64,000 nt of DNA. Source: Inia geoffrensis. Taxonomy: Eukaryota > Chordata > Mammalia > Artiodactyla > Iniidae. Under the pieces are notes generated by a model. It did no database searches. It was not told the origin of the DNA and saw only the letters and a list, made by a program, of their open reading frames with translations. Below are positions 24,361 to 36,427 of this stretch, in pieces; the stretch's first letter is position 1, and every line of letters starts with the position of its first letter. The DNA lies in the NCBI GenBank assembly GCA_036417435.1, contig CM070899.1, positions 152,534,237 to 152,598,236 on the forward strand, read 5' to 3'. Position numbers and translations under genes: made by a program.

Positions 24361-25013
24361 GTAAGCAGACCCTCTCTGTGATAGTTGTCAGGCCCCTGGT
24401 TCGCACAGTTCCATGACTGGGCATGGAGAGAGAAGCTCATTGATGTGGGGCAGTGTGGCATCTTAAGAGTCCTAGAAGAGGAATCTGGCTTGCTGGTTAG
24501 CCACCCATCTGGATATTTAGTGCTTGGTGTTTATTGGGAAAAGCATCCTGCCCACAACTGAGGGGAGACCCTGAAGATTTAACGAGTGTATTTATGGACA
24601 CTCTGCTCTCACTCCAGTGGGCTCTCAGGGTCCATTGTTGGGCCGGGGCTAGGGCTCTGCTGGATGGTCCCCTGGTCTCTGGCAGCTGTCAGCACAGTCC
24701 GTGCACGTGCCCAAAGAACTTGGGGGCAGAGGTAGGTGCATCACTGCCCTGCGCCTCAGCCTGTACTTCTGAGAACCTTGTCTTTACCAAGTTGTTGTGC
24801 CCCACGGTGGACATAGCTGTTTTTGCAGAATCCCTTTGGGGAAGCTGTCGTAGGGCCAGTAGCAGGGTTGATGTGGAAGGAGAGTAGACTGACATGTGGG
24901 CCCTGAGTCAAAGGCTTTGGGGCCTCTTCCCTTCATCTCTCTTCTCACTACTAAGAAAGCAGCTGCCCTTATCTCTTGTTCCGATTCTTGGTTATGCTTG
25001 ATGAGAACTTGAT

Positions 25014-25015
<2 letters not shown>

Positions 25016-25062
<47 letters not shown>
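25016..25062. repeat. (TG)n microsatellite, about 23 units
   Basis: Perfect TG dinucleotides, the longest such run in the window, inside the large ZNF592 intron. An antisense ORF here reads as a His-Thr repeat and is not a gene. Confidence 0.95.
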
Positions 25063-25063
<1 letters not shown>

Positions 25064-26539
25064 CTTAAGGCATTCCATGCTGAAAACACCCTTTGGCACC
25101 TTGTGTGTCGGTGGTTGTCTGTATTAGCAGCGTACTCTGAAGAAGCAGGCCTCCAGAAGGCTCTTCTTTTCCCTCTCCAGGTGGCTCCCTTAACAACTTA
25201 GCCAAGCCCAGCCCCTCACCAAGCCTCCCTAAGCCAGGGCCACAGAGGCCTGGAAGGAAAGCAGACCAGCTCTTTTTACTTCAGTTCACAGTGACCCACG
25301 CACCTGTTGGTGTCTTAATGAGCTCTGCCCTTGTTTATCGAGTGTCCCCCGTGTGCACAGAGGCTCTGTGTCAAGAGCAGGGTTGCCCGTAGGAGGAGGT
25401 CGCACCATTCTTCCAGGAGCTCATGATGGCTCAGCAAGGGCAGGGCTCCCCACCCGAATTGCTAGAGTGTGCGGCAGGCTAAGGGCTGAAAACAGGCTTG
25501 TAACATAGTTGCATAGGGTTCCTCAGAGGGACTAATTCCTCGTGGTTCCAGGCATAGAGAGGGTGCCACATGGACATGACATTTGAGCTGGACCTGCAGG
25601 GATGAGTTTGGAGGAGGGGGAGGGGCCAGGGGTGTTCCAGGTATAGGGCAAAGGTATGGGAAAGTGCAAAGTGGTTTGAGGAACAGGGAGTTGTTGGGAG
25701 TGAGACCAGCCTTGGGAGTGTTGGGCTAGAGACATGAGGTGGAATTCAGTAGGCAGCCCCTGAAAGGGGCCAGCAAGGTGCCGTAAGTTCTTGTTGCCTC
25801 TCATCTTCACCTTCTCTGTTTCAGTTTGCATTTTCTTTCTAATGAGTCAGGTGGAGTGTGGGTCCCCCAGGCCCTTTCCTCTGCGGCTTCAGGTATTCCT
25901 GCTGTACCAGCATGGTTGACTTGGACAGGATCACTTCTTCTGGGTCATCTGATCAGAACCTTTGCCAGTGAAGGTCTGATACCTGTGCCTGTGGTTTTTC
26001 CCCCACACTTTTCTTCACTTGCCTTTTAAAATCTGAGCAGGCTAAGGTCTGGGTGTAGGATCCCAGGCTGGCACCCTTCTCATCCTGCATCTTCTCTGTG
26101 TCATTCTCCTTTAGTGGGAGCTGGACACGAGGGCCCCCCCAGAGGGGAAGGGAGGGATTGCTGTGAGGCTTCTCCCAGTCCAGCTCTATTCTCTCACAAA
26201 ATCTCCTGCCAATAAATGTGGCCTCAGAGTCTCAGGGAAAGGGGAAGGCTTGAGGTCTGGGATCAAAATCTAACCTTGATGGCTGTTGGCTTTGGGTTTC
26301 CCAAGATGGTACCCAAGCTTTAGGCCATATGAGGGGCAGGCAGTGGACCAGTGGGTGGGGTTGGGCTCCACTCTGCTGGAGGGACTGTAGGACAGCATGT
26401 TTGGGCCTGTGACTTCTTCCTGGGAGTCTGAACCACTTATGCCTCCCTCTGCAGTGGCTGGAGGGGTCCTTCCCCTTACATTCCAAGCCACCTTGTTGGG
26501 CAGATGTCAGCACAAAGAGATTATTTCTTCTTGTTCTTA

Positions 26540-26740
26540 AGCTTTTGTTTAACTATGTCATTATCACACCTAACAAAATTAATAACAGTTCCTTAACATT
26601 GTCTAATACAATTCATATTCAAATTTTCCATTCATGTCAAAATTGTCTTTTTACAGTTGAGCTTGTTTTGAATCAGAATCCAAATGTGGACCAAGTGTTG
26701 TGTTTGTTTGTTTTATCTTTGAAATTTCTCAATCTAGAGC
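26540..26740 (-). repeat. Old L1 3' fragment, antisense
   Basis: 'cattatcacacctaacaaaa' then 'acagttgagcttgttttgaa' and 'cagaatccaaatgtggacca' are the same old L1M 3' pattern that recurs at about 38560-38960. Confidence 0.55.
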
Positions 26741-27429
26741 AGTACCTTTTCCTACTCCACCCAACGAGGGTTCCCCGCCCCCCCACCCCTTATTTTTCAT
26801 ATCATTGTTTTGTTGAAGAAACTGGTTCATGTGTCCTGAGAACTTTCCAGGACAATTCTGGGTTTCACTGATTGCTTCCTGAGAATTTTTCAGGATAATT
26901 TTGAGTTTGATTGCTTCCTCATACAGTTAATTTGTTCTATACCCCATATTTTATCTGTAGACTAGAAGTTAGCAATGAAGACTTGATTAGATTCGTCTTC
27001 AGGAATGGGAAATCTGTGTTCTTCATAATTCATTACTTCAGGGAGGCACAGTGTGCTTGATTGTCTCCGTTTTAATGATGCTAAACTTGATCAGTGGGTT
27101 TAGGTTGGTGATGTTCATTCAGATCCCTTCCTTATAAAGTTTCCTATCTTTTTACCTAATGATTTTAGCAGCCGTTAATAATTGCTGCTTGAGTCAGTAA
27201 TTTTATTAGGAGTTGCAGGAGGTTGTTTTAAATTTTATTATTTCTTTCTCATTTATTAGCTGGAATTCTGTATAAAATCTTTTCCTCTTCCTTGAGGGCT
27301 ATTAGGTTACCCTGAAATACAGTTTATGTTGGAAAAGTGGATAAATTTGTTTCCCTCAGTTAACAGTTTTCACAGTAGTGAATTGATGCCCCAACAATCT
27401 TAAATGGTGTTTTGAGAGTCCCTCCTCTG

Positions 27430-28392
27430 TTATTTTTTAAAATTGTGGTAAAATACACGTAACATAAAGTTTACCATCTTAACCATTTTTTAAGTGTACA
27501 GTTTAGTAGCGTTAAGTACATTCACACTGTTGTGCAATCAGTTTCCAGAACTCTTTTCATCTTGCAGAACTGAAACTCTAAACCTATTAAATAACAACTC
27601 CCTATTCTCCCCTCCCTTTTCCCCTTGGCAACCACCATTCTACTTTCTGTTTCTATGAATCTGACTATTCTAGGTACCTCACATAAATGGAATCATACAG
27701 TGTCTCTTTTTGACTGGCTCATTTCACTTAGTATAATATCTTCAAGGTTCATACATGTTTTAGCATTTGACAGAATTTCCTTTCTTTTTAAGGCTGAATA
27801 ATATTCTATTGTTGTATATACAACATTTTGTTTATCCGTTCATTCACTGATGGACACTTGAGTTGCCTCCAGTTGTATTATGAATAATGCTGCTGTCAAC
27901 ATGGTGTACAGATATCTTTTCAGGACCTTACTTTCAATTCTTTTTTTGTGTGATCAAATATTTTATTTTATTTTATTATAGTTGCTGTACAATATTATGT
28001 TAGTTAGAGGTGTACAATTGATTCACAATTTTTAAAGATTATACTCCAGAATTTATAGTTATTGTAAAATATTGGCTATATCCCTTGTGTTGTACAAAAG
28101 CAGTTCTTTTGGGTATATATCCAGAAGTGGAATTGCTGGATCATATGGTAATTCTATTTTTAATTTTTCGGGGAGCCCCCATACTGTTTTTTACAGTGGC
28201 TGTACTATTTTACATTCCCACCAATAGTGCACATGGGTTCCAATTTCTCCACATCCTCACCAGCATTTGTTATTTTCTGTTTTTTTCATAGTAGCCACCC
28301 TAATCAGTATGAGGTGACTTCCTCTATTATTTTTAGTGGTGGTGTTATAACGAACTTATTGGTTTCTATATATTCAGTATGTTTATGTGTTC
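27430..28392 (-). mobile_element. Old L1 (L1M-type), antisense
   Basis: 'aaattgtggtaaaatacacg', 'gcagaactgaaactctaaac' and 'atgaataatgctgctgtcaa' are the L1M 3' region read on the complementary strand. A 150-base AT-rich piece of another element (about 27950-28105) interrupts it; the text 'ttcttttgggtatatatcc' then resumes. Heavily mutated, no intact frame. Confidence 0.7.
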
Positions 28393-28774
28393 AGTCATTC
28401 TTTTTTTTTCTTTTCCATTATGGTTTATTACAGGATATTGAATATAGTTCCATGTGCTATACAGTAGGACCTTGTTGTTTATCCATTTTATATGTAATAG
28501 TTTGCATCTGCAAATCCCAAACTCTCAGTCCATCCCTCCTTAATCGCCTCACCCCCTTGGCAACCACAAGTCTGTTCTCTATGTCTGTGAGTCTGTTTCT
28601 GTTTCATAATAAGTTCATTTGTGTCATATTTTGGATTCCACATATAAGTGATATCATATGGTAGTTGTCTTTCTCTTTCTGACTTACTTCACGTAGTATG
28701 ATAACCTCCAGACCCATCCATGTTGCTGCACATGGCATTATTTCATTCTTTTTTGTGGTTGAGTAGTATTCCAT

Positions 28775-28802
28775 TGTGTGTGTGTGTGTGTGTGTGTGTG
28801 TA
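28775..28802. repeat. (GT)n microsatellite within L1 3'-UTR
   Basis: About 13 GT units follow 'tagtattccatt' inside the host L1, with imperfect CATA repeats after it. Confidence 0.9.
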
Positions 28803-30215
28803 CACGTGTGTGCATACATACATACCACGTCTTCTTTATCCATTCATCTGTTCAGAGACATTTAGTTTGCTTCCATGCCTTGGCCATTGTAAGTAGTGCT
28901 GCTGTGAACATAGGGGTGCAGGTATCTTTTCGAATTATAGTTTAATCTGGGTATATGCCCAGGAGTGTGAATTGCTGGATGATATGGCAACTCTATTTTT
29001 AGTTTTTTGAAGAACCTCCATACTGATTTTCATAGTGGCTGCACCAATTTACATTTCCACCAACAGCATAGGAGGGTTCCCTTTTCTCCACACCCTCTCT
29101 ACCATTTGCTATTTGTAGACCTTTTAATGATGGCCACTCTGACTTGTGTGAGGTGGTACCTCTTTGTAGTTTTGATTTGCATTTTTCTAATAATTAGCGA
29201 TGTTGAGCATCTTTTCACGTGCCTACTGGCCGTCTGTATATCTTCTTTGGAGAAATGTCTGTTTAGATCTTCTGCCCATTTTTTGATTGGGTTGTTTGTT
29301 TTTTTGTTATTGAGTTGTATGAGCTATTTGTATAGTTGGGAAACTGAGCCCTTGTTGGTTGCATTGTTTGCAAATATTTTCTCCCAGTCTGTAGGTTGTC
29401 TTTTTGTTGTGTTTATGGTTTCCTTTGCTGTGCAAAAGCTTATAAGTTTGACTAGGTTCCATTTGTTTATTTTTGCTTTTATTTCTATTGCCTTGGGAGA
29501 CTGACCTAAGAAAACATGGGTACAATTTATGTCAGAGAATGTTTTGCCTACGTTCTCTTCTAGGAGTTTTAAGGTGTCATGTCTTGTATTTAAGTCTTGA
29601 AGCCATTTTGAGTTTATTTGTGTGTATGGTGTGAGGGTGTATTCTAATTTCATTGATTTACATGTGGCTCTCCAGCTTTCACGGCACCACTTGCTTGAAG
29701 GGACTGTCTTTGCTCCATTGTATAGTCTTGTCTCCTTTGTCAAAGATTAATTGACTGTAGGTTTGTGGGTTTATTTCTGGGCTCTCTGTTCTGTTCCGTT
29801 GATTCATATGTCTGTTTTTGTGTCAGTACCATGGTGTTTTGATTACTGTAGCTTTGTAATATTGTCTGAAGTCTGTGAGGGTTATGCCTTCTGCTTTGCT
29901 CTTTTTCCTCAGGATTGTTTTGGCAATTCTGAGACCTTAATGGTTCCATATAAATTTTTAGAATTATTTGCTATTTCTGTGGAAAATGTCCTGGGTAATT
30001 TGATAGGGATCGCATTAAATCTGTAGATTGCTTTGGGTAGTGTGGCCATTTTAACAATATTAATTCTTCCAATCCAAGAGCATGGGATATCTTTCCATAT
30101 CTTTGAAACATCTTCGGTTTCCTTTATCGGTGTTTTATAGTTCTCATCATATAAGTCTTTCACCTCTTGGTCAGGTTTATTCTTAAGTGTTTTTCTTTTT
30201 TTATGTGATTTTTTT

Positions 30216-33200
30216 TTAACTTCTTCCTTGGAGTGTAATTGCTTTACAATGGTGTGTTAGTTTCTGCTTTATAAAAAAGTGAATCAGTTATACATATACA
30301 TATGTCCCCATATCTCTTCCCTCTTGTGTCTCCCTACCCTCCCTCCCTATCCCATGCCTCTAGGTGGTCACAAAGCACCGAGCTGATCTCCTTGTGCTAT
30401 GTGGCTGCTTCCCACTAGCTATCTGTTTTACGTTTGGTAGTGTATATATGTCCATGCCACTCTCTCACTTTGTCCCAGCTTACCCTTCCCCCTCCCCGTA
30501 TCCTCAAGTCCATTCTCTAGTAGGTCTGCTTCTGTATTCCCGTCTTGCCCCTAGGTTCTTCTGACCATTTTCTTTTTCTTTTTTTTTTTAGATTCCATAT
30601 ATATGTGTTAGCATATGGTATTTATTTTTCTCTTTCTGACTTACTTCACTCTGTATGACAGTCTCTAGGTCCATCCACCTCATTGCAAATAACTCAATTT
30701 CGTTCCATTTTATGGCTGAGTAATATTCCATTGTATATATATGCTACATCTTCTTTATCCATTCATCTGTTGATGGACACTTAGGTTGCTTCCATGTCCT
30801 GGCTATTGTAAATAGAGCTGCAGTGAACATTGTGGTACATGACTCTTTTTGAAGTATGGTTTTCTCGGGGTATATGCCCAGTAGTGGCATGGCTGGGTCG
30901 TATGGTAGTTCTATTTTTAGTTTTTTAAGGAACCTCCATACTGTTCTCCATAGTGGCTGTATCAATTTACATTCCCACCAACAGTGCAAGAGGGTTCCCT
31001 TTTCTCCACACCCTCTCCAGCATTTATTGTTTGTAGATTTTTTGACGATGGCCATTCTCACTGGTGTGAGATGATATCTCATTGTAGTTTTGGTTTGCAT
31101 TTCTCTAATGATTAATGATGTTGAGCATTCTTTTATGTGTTTGTTGGCAATCTGTATGTCTTCTTTGGAGAAATGTCTAATTAGGTCTCTGCCCATTTTT
31201 GGATTGGGTTGTTTGTTTTTTTGTTATTGAGCTGCATGAGTTGCTTGTATGGTTTGGAGATTAATCCTTTGTCAGTTGCTTCATTTGCAAATATTTTCTC
31301 CCATTCTGAGGGTTGTCTTTTGGTCTTGTTTATGGTTTCCTTTGCTGTGCAAAAGCTTTTACGTTTCATTAGGTCCCATTTGTTTATTTTTGTTTTTATT
31401 TCCATTTCTCTAGGAAGTGGGTCAAAAAGGATCTTTCTGTGATTTATGTCATAGAGTGTTCTGCCTATGTTTTCCTCTAAGAGTTTGATAGTTTCTGGCC
31501 TTACATTTAGGACTTTAATCCATTTTGAGTTTATTTTTGTGTATGGTGTTAGGGAGTGTTCTAATTTCATTCTTTTACATGTAGCTGTCCAGTTTTCCCA
31601 GCACCATTTATTGAAGAGGCTGTCTTTTCTCCACTTTATATTCTTGCCTCCTTTATCAGAGATAAGGTGACCATATGTGCGTGGGTTTATCTCTGGGCTT
31701 TCTATCCTCTTCCATTGATCTATATTTCTATTTTTGTGCCAGTACCATACTGTCTTGATTACTGTAGATTTGTAGTATAGTCTGAAGTCAGGGAGCCTGA
31801 TTTCTCCAGCTCCATTTTTCTTTCTCGATTGCTTTGGCTATTCAGAGTCTTTTGTGTTTCCATACAAATTGTGAAATTTTTTGTTCTAGTTCTGTGAAAA
31901 ATGCCAGTGGTAATTTGATAGGGATTGCATTGAATCTGTAGATTGCTTTGGGTAGTAGAGTCATTTTCACAATGTTGATTCTTCCAATCCAAGAACATGG
32001 TGTATCTCTCCATCTATTTGTATCATCTTTAAGTTCTTTCATCAGTGTCTTATAATTTTCTGCATACAGGTCTTTTGTCTCCTTAGGTAGGTTTATCCCT
32101 AGATATTTTATTCTTTTTGTTGCCATGGTAAATGGGAGTGTTTTCTTGATTTCATTTTCAGATTTTTTATCATTAGTGTATAGGAATGCAAGAAATTTCT
32201 GTGCATTAATTTTGTATCCTGTTACTTTACCAAATTCATTGATTAGCTCTAGTAGTTTTCTGGTAGCATCTTTAGGATTCTTTATGTATAGTATCATGTC
32301 ATCTGCAAACAGTGACAGCTTTACTTCTTTTCCGACCTGCATTCCTTTTATTTCTTTTCCTTATCTGATTGCTGTGGCTAAAACTTCCAAAACTATGTTG
32401 AATAATAGTGATGAGAGTGGGCAACCTTGTCTTGTTCCTGATCTTAGTGGAAATGGTTTCAGTTTTTCACCACTGACGATGATGTTGGCTGTGGGTTTGT
32501 TATATATGGCCTTTATTATGTTGAGGAAAGTTCCCACTATGCCTGCTCTCTGGAGGGTTTTTATCATAAATTGATGTTGAATTCTGTCGAAAGCTTTCTC
32601 TGCATCTATTGAGATGATCATACGGTTTTTCTCCTTCAATTTGTTAATGTGGTGTATCACATTGATTGATCTGCGTATATTGAAGAATCCTTGCATCCCT
32701 GGGATAAACCCCACTTGATCATAGTGTATGATCCTTTTAATGTGCTGTTGGATTCTGTTTGCTAGTATTTTGTTGAGGATTTTTGCATCTATGTTCATCA
32801 GTGATATTGGCCTGTAGTTTTCTTTCTTTGTGACATCTTTGTCTGGTTTTGGTCTCAGAGTGATGGTGATTTTGGAAGAGTTTGAGAAGGATAAATGTTA
32901 GCTCTTCTCTAAATGTTTGATAGAATTCACCTGTGAAGCCATCTGGTCCTGGGCTTTTATTTGTTGGAAGATTTTTAATCACAGTTTCAATTTCAGTGCT
33001 TGTGATTGGTCTGTTCATATTTTCTATTTCTTCCTGGTTCAGTCTCCGAAGCTTGTGCGTTTCTAAGAATTTGTCCATTTCTTCCAGGTTGTCCATTTTA
33101 TTGGCATAGAGTTGCTTGTAGTAATCTCTCATGATCCTTTGTATTTCTGCAGTGTCAGTTATTACTTCTCCTTTTTCATTTCTTATTCTTTTGATTTGAG

Positions 33201-33520
33201 TCTTCTCCCTTTTTTTCTTGATAAGTCTGGCTGATGGTTTATCAATTTTGTTAAACTACTCAAAGAACCAGCTTTTAGTTTTATTGATCTTTGCTATCAT
33301 TTCTTTTTCATTTACTTCTGATCTGATCTTTGTGATTTCTTTCCTTCTGCTAACTTTGGGGGGTTTTTTGTTCTTTCTCTAATTGCTTTAGGTGTAAGGT
33401 TAGGTTGTTTATTTCAGATGTTTCTTGTTTCTTTTTTTTGTTTTGTTTTGTTTCTTGTTTCTTAAGGTAGGATTGTATTGCTATGAACTTCCCTCTTAGA
33501 GCTGATTTTGCTGCATCGTT
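30216..33520 (-). mobile_element. Younger 5'-truncated L1 nested in the host L1
   Basis: A 3.3 kb L1 on the minus strand. Its 3' end begins with T-rich sequence then 'ttccttggagtgtaattgct' and 'ggtggtcacaaagcaccgag'. ORF2 pieces in order along the minus strand are: the start of the reverse transcriptase (33132-32737, with KSPGPDGF), the central domain (32798-32361), the FADD catalytic box (32342-31842), and the C-terminal Cys-rich segment (31196-30744). Adjacent pieces are in different frames and carry stops, so it is dead. A probable duplication, TTTTATGTGATT, near 30203-30215 recurs as TTTTGATGTGATT near 33523-33535. Confidence 0.85.
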
Positions 33521-33676
33521 TTTTTTTGATGTGATTGTGAAAGGGTTTTGCCTTTTTTTTTTTTAACTTTCCCTTTCTGATATTTCATTGTTAGTGTAAA
33601 GAAGTGGAATAGATTTCTATATGTTAATCTTATATCCTGCTACCGTGCTGAATTTGTTTATCAGTTCTAGTAGTTT

Positions 33677-33891
33677 GTTTTGTTTTGTTTTGTTTTTTTG
33701 CGGTACGAGGGCCTCTCACTGTTGTGGCCTCTCCCGTTGCGGAGCACAGGCTCCAGACTCACAGGCCCAGCGGCCATGGCTCATGGGCCCAGCCGCTCTG
33801 CAGCATGTGGGATATTCCCAGACCGGGACACGAACCCGTGTCCCCTGCATCGGCAGGTGGACTCTCAACCACTGCGCCACCAGGGAAGCCC
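33677..33891 (-). mobile_element. CHR-2 SINE, antisense, inside host L1
   Basis: 'ttgcggtacgagggcctctc' to 'ccaccagggaagcc'. Duplications AGTTCTAGTAGTTT (33663-33676) and AGTTTTAGTAGTTT (33892-33905) are host L1 sequence. Confidence 0.94.
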
Positions 33892-33974
33892 AGTTTTAGT
33901 AGTTTTTGTGTGGAGTGTTTAGGGTTTTCTCTATATAGTATCATGTCATCTGCATATAATGATAATTTTACCTT

Positions 33975-34171
33975 TTCTTTTTTTTTTTTTTTTTTTTTTT
34001 TGCGGTACGTGGGCCTCTTACCACTGTGGCCTCTCCCTCTGCGGAGCACAGGCTCCGGACGCGCAGGCCCAGCCGCTCCGCGGCATGCAGGATCCTCCCA
34101 GACCAGAGCACGAACCCGCGTCCCCTGCCCTGGCAGGCGGACTCCCAACCAGTGCGCCACCAGGGAAGCCC
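33975..34171 (-). mobile_element. CHR-2 SINE, antisense, inside host L1
   Basis: A complete CHR-2 with a long poly-T lead. Duplication AATTTTACCTT at 33964-33974 and 34172-34182. Confidence 0.94.
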
Positions 34172-34190
34172 AATTTTACCTTCTTTTAAA

Positions 34191-34538
34191 AAACTAAATT
34201 TATTTATTTTATTTATTTTTGGCTGTGTTGCGTCTTTGTTGCTGTGCGTGGGCTTTCCTATAGTTGGGGTGAGTGGGGGCTATTCTTCATTGCAGTGTGA
34301 GGGCCTCTCATTTTAATGGCTTCTCTTGTTGAGGAGCATGGGCTCTTGGCATGCGGGCCTCAGTAGTTGTGGCACACAGGCTCAGTAGTTGTGGCTCCTG
34401 GGCTCTAGAGTGCAGGCTCAGTAGTTGTGTCGCACAGGCTTAGTTGCTCCGTGGCATGTGGGATCTTCCCGGACCAGGGAATGTGTCCCCTGCATTGGCC
34501 TGCAGATTCCTAACCACTTTGCCACCAGGCGAGTCCCA
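34191..34538 (-). mobile_element. CHR-type SINE, antisense, beside the previous one
   Basis: CHR pattern from 'tttatttttggctgtgttgc' to 'gccaccaggcgagtccc'. The left flank AATTTTACCTTCTTTT (from 34172) and right flank AGTTTTACCTTTTTT (from 34539) look like a duplication shared with the preceding SINE's target, so it inserted immediately next to that site. Confidence 0.88.
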
Positions 34539-34559
34539 GTTTTACCTTTTTTGAAAACA

Positions 34560-34690
34560 CTTTTATTTATTTTTAGTTTTTGGCTGTGCCCCGTGGCTTG
34601 TGGGATCTTAGTTCCCCAACCAGGGATCAAACCCATGCCCCCTGCAGTGGAAGCAGGGGGTCTTAACCACTGGACCACTGGGGAAGTCCC
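34560..34690 (-). mobile_element. Short CHR-1-like SINE, antisense
   Basis: 'ggctgtgccccgtggcttgt' to 'ccactggaccactggggaag'. I see no flanking duplication. Host L1 sequence on the right resumes about 720 bases further along the L1 than on the left, so a deletion accompanied or overlapped this insertion. Confidence 0.85.
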
Positions 34691-35055
34691 TATCTATTTC
34701 TTCTTGATTCAGTTTTGGTGAGCTGTATGTTTTTAGAAACTTGTTCATTTCTTCTGTGTTGTCCAGTTTGTTGGCATATAGTTGTTCATAGTATTCTCTT
34801 ATGTTTTTTTGTATTTCTGCAGTATCAGTTGTTATTTCACCCCTTTTACTTTTTACTTTGTTTATTTGGGTCCTCTCTCATTTCTTCTTGGTGACCTGGG
34901 CCAGAAATTTGTCAATTTTGTTTACCCTTTCAAAGAACCAGCTCTCGGTTTTATTGGGTTATTCCTATATATTTTTTAATCTCTATTTTATTTATTTCCT
35001 CTCTGATCTTTATTATTTCTTCCATCTGCTGACTTCAGGGTTTTTTGTTCTTTTT

Positions 35056-35257
35056 TTTTTTTTTTGCGGTACGTGGGCCTCTCACTGTTGTGGCCTCTCC
35101 CGTTGCAGAGCACAGGCTCTGGACGCGCAGGCTCAGCGGTCATGGCTCACTGGCCCAACCGGTCCGCGGCATGTGGGATCTTCCTGGACCAGGGCACGAA
35201 CCCGCGTCCCCTGCATCGGCCGGTGGACTCTCAACCACTGTGCCACCAGGGAAGCCC
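35056..35257 (-). mobile_element. CHR-2 SINE, antisense, inside host L1
   Basis: 'ttgcggtacgtgggcctctc' to 'ccaccagggaagccc'. The flanks TTGTTCTTTTTT (from 35045) and TTGTTCTTCTTTT (from 35258) are the duplicated target. Confidence 0.93.
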
Positions 35258-36427
35258 TTGTTCTTCTTTTTTAATTCTTTTAGGTGGTAGGTTAGGTTGT
35301 TTATTTGAGTTTATTCTTGCTTTTTGAGGAAGGCCTGTATCACTATGAACTTCCCTCTAAGAACTGCTTTTGCTGCCTCCCATAGATTTTGTATGGTTGT
35401 GTTTTCATTGTCATTTGTCTCAGGGTATTTTAAAATTTCCTCTGATTTCATCATTGACCCATTGGTTTTTTAGTAGCATGTTGTTTAGTCTCCATGTAAT
35501 CATTTTTTTCTCATTTCTCTTTCTGTGGTTGATTTCTTGTTTCATGCCCTTATGGCCGGAAAAGATGCTTGAAATAATTTCTATCCTCTAAAATTTGTTG
35601 AGGCTTTTTTTGCATCCTAGTATGTGGTCAGTCCTAGAGAATGTTCCATGGGCACTTGAAAAGAATGTGTATTGTGTGTTTTTTGAATGTAATGTTCTGA
35701 AAATATCAGTTGGTCTGCCTGTTCTATTGTGTGTCGTTTAGGATCTCTGTTGCTTTATTGTTTTTTTGTCTGGAAGATCTGTCCACTGATGTGAGTGGGA
35801 TGTTAAAGTCTCCTACTATTATTGTATTCCCATCAGTTTCTCTCTTTATGTCTGTTAGTATTTGTTTTATACATTTGGGTGCTCCTGTGTTGGCTGCATA
35901 TGTTAACGAGTGTAATATCCTCTTCTTGTATTGATCCTTTTATCATTATATAGTATCCTTCTTTATCTCTCATTTTGGCCTTCGTTTTAAAGTCTATTTT
36001 GTCTGATATGAGTATTGCTACCCCTGCTTTCTTATCATTTCCTTTTAAATGAAATATCTTTTTCCATCCCCTTACTTTCAATCTTTGTATGTCCTTCACC
36101 CTAAAGTGGGTCTCTTGTAGGCAGCATATTATAGGCTCTTCTTTTTGTTTTGTTTTGTTTTTTAATCAACAGTCTGCCACTTTGTGTCTTTTGATTGGAG
36201 CATTTAGTCCATTGACATTTAAGGTAATTACTGACAGATATGTGTTTATTGCCATTTTAAACCTGTTTTCCAGTTGATTTTGTATTTCTTCTTTGTTCCT
36301 TTCTTTTTTGTTTTGTTTTTCCTATTGTGGTTTGATGGTTTTCTTTTGTGTTATGCTTGTGTCCTCTTCTTTTTGTCTTTTTGTGAATCTGTTGTATGTT
36401 TTTGATTTGTGAGTCATTCTTTTTTTT

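Larger units (their letters stand above)
28393..36424 (-). mobile_element. Host L1 element, antisense, interrupted several times
   Basis: A long minus-strand L1 with its 3'-UTR at 28400-28800 ('catgtgctatacagtaggac' on the + strand). ORF2 C-terminal sequence lies at about 29320-30215, reverse-transcriptase sequence at 33521-33970 and 34691-35450, and endonuclease-domain sequence at about 35830-36100. A younger L1 (30216-33520) and five SINEs interrupt it. About 720 bases of reverse transcriptase are missing near 34690. A possible duplication AGTCATTCTTTTT is at 28393-28405 and 36412-36424. All frames are broken, so it cannot be active. Confidence 0.8.

Noticed and set aside
24500..27400. Possible extra exon in the left part of the large ZNF592 intron
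   Set aside because: ORFs here are short, not conserved-looking, and the exons on either side already join in phase 0 to give the expected protein.
30744..33132. L1 ORF2 pieces as possible functional reverse transcriptase
   Set aside because: The frame shifts several times and the element is 5'-truncated, without an intact ORF1, endonuclease domain or promoter.
33621..35290. Several ORFs with similar translated texts on both strands
   Set aside because: They are readings of CHR-2 SINE copies; the same text recurs at 14750-15124, 37460-37943 and 43220-43577.
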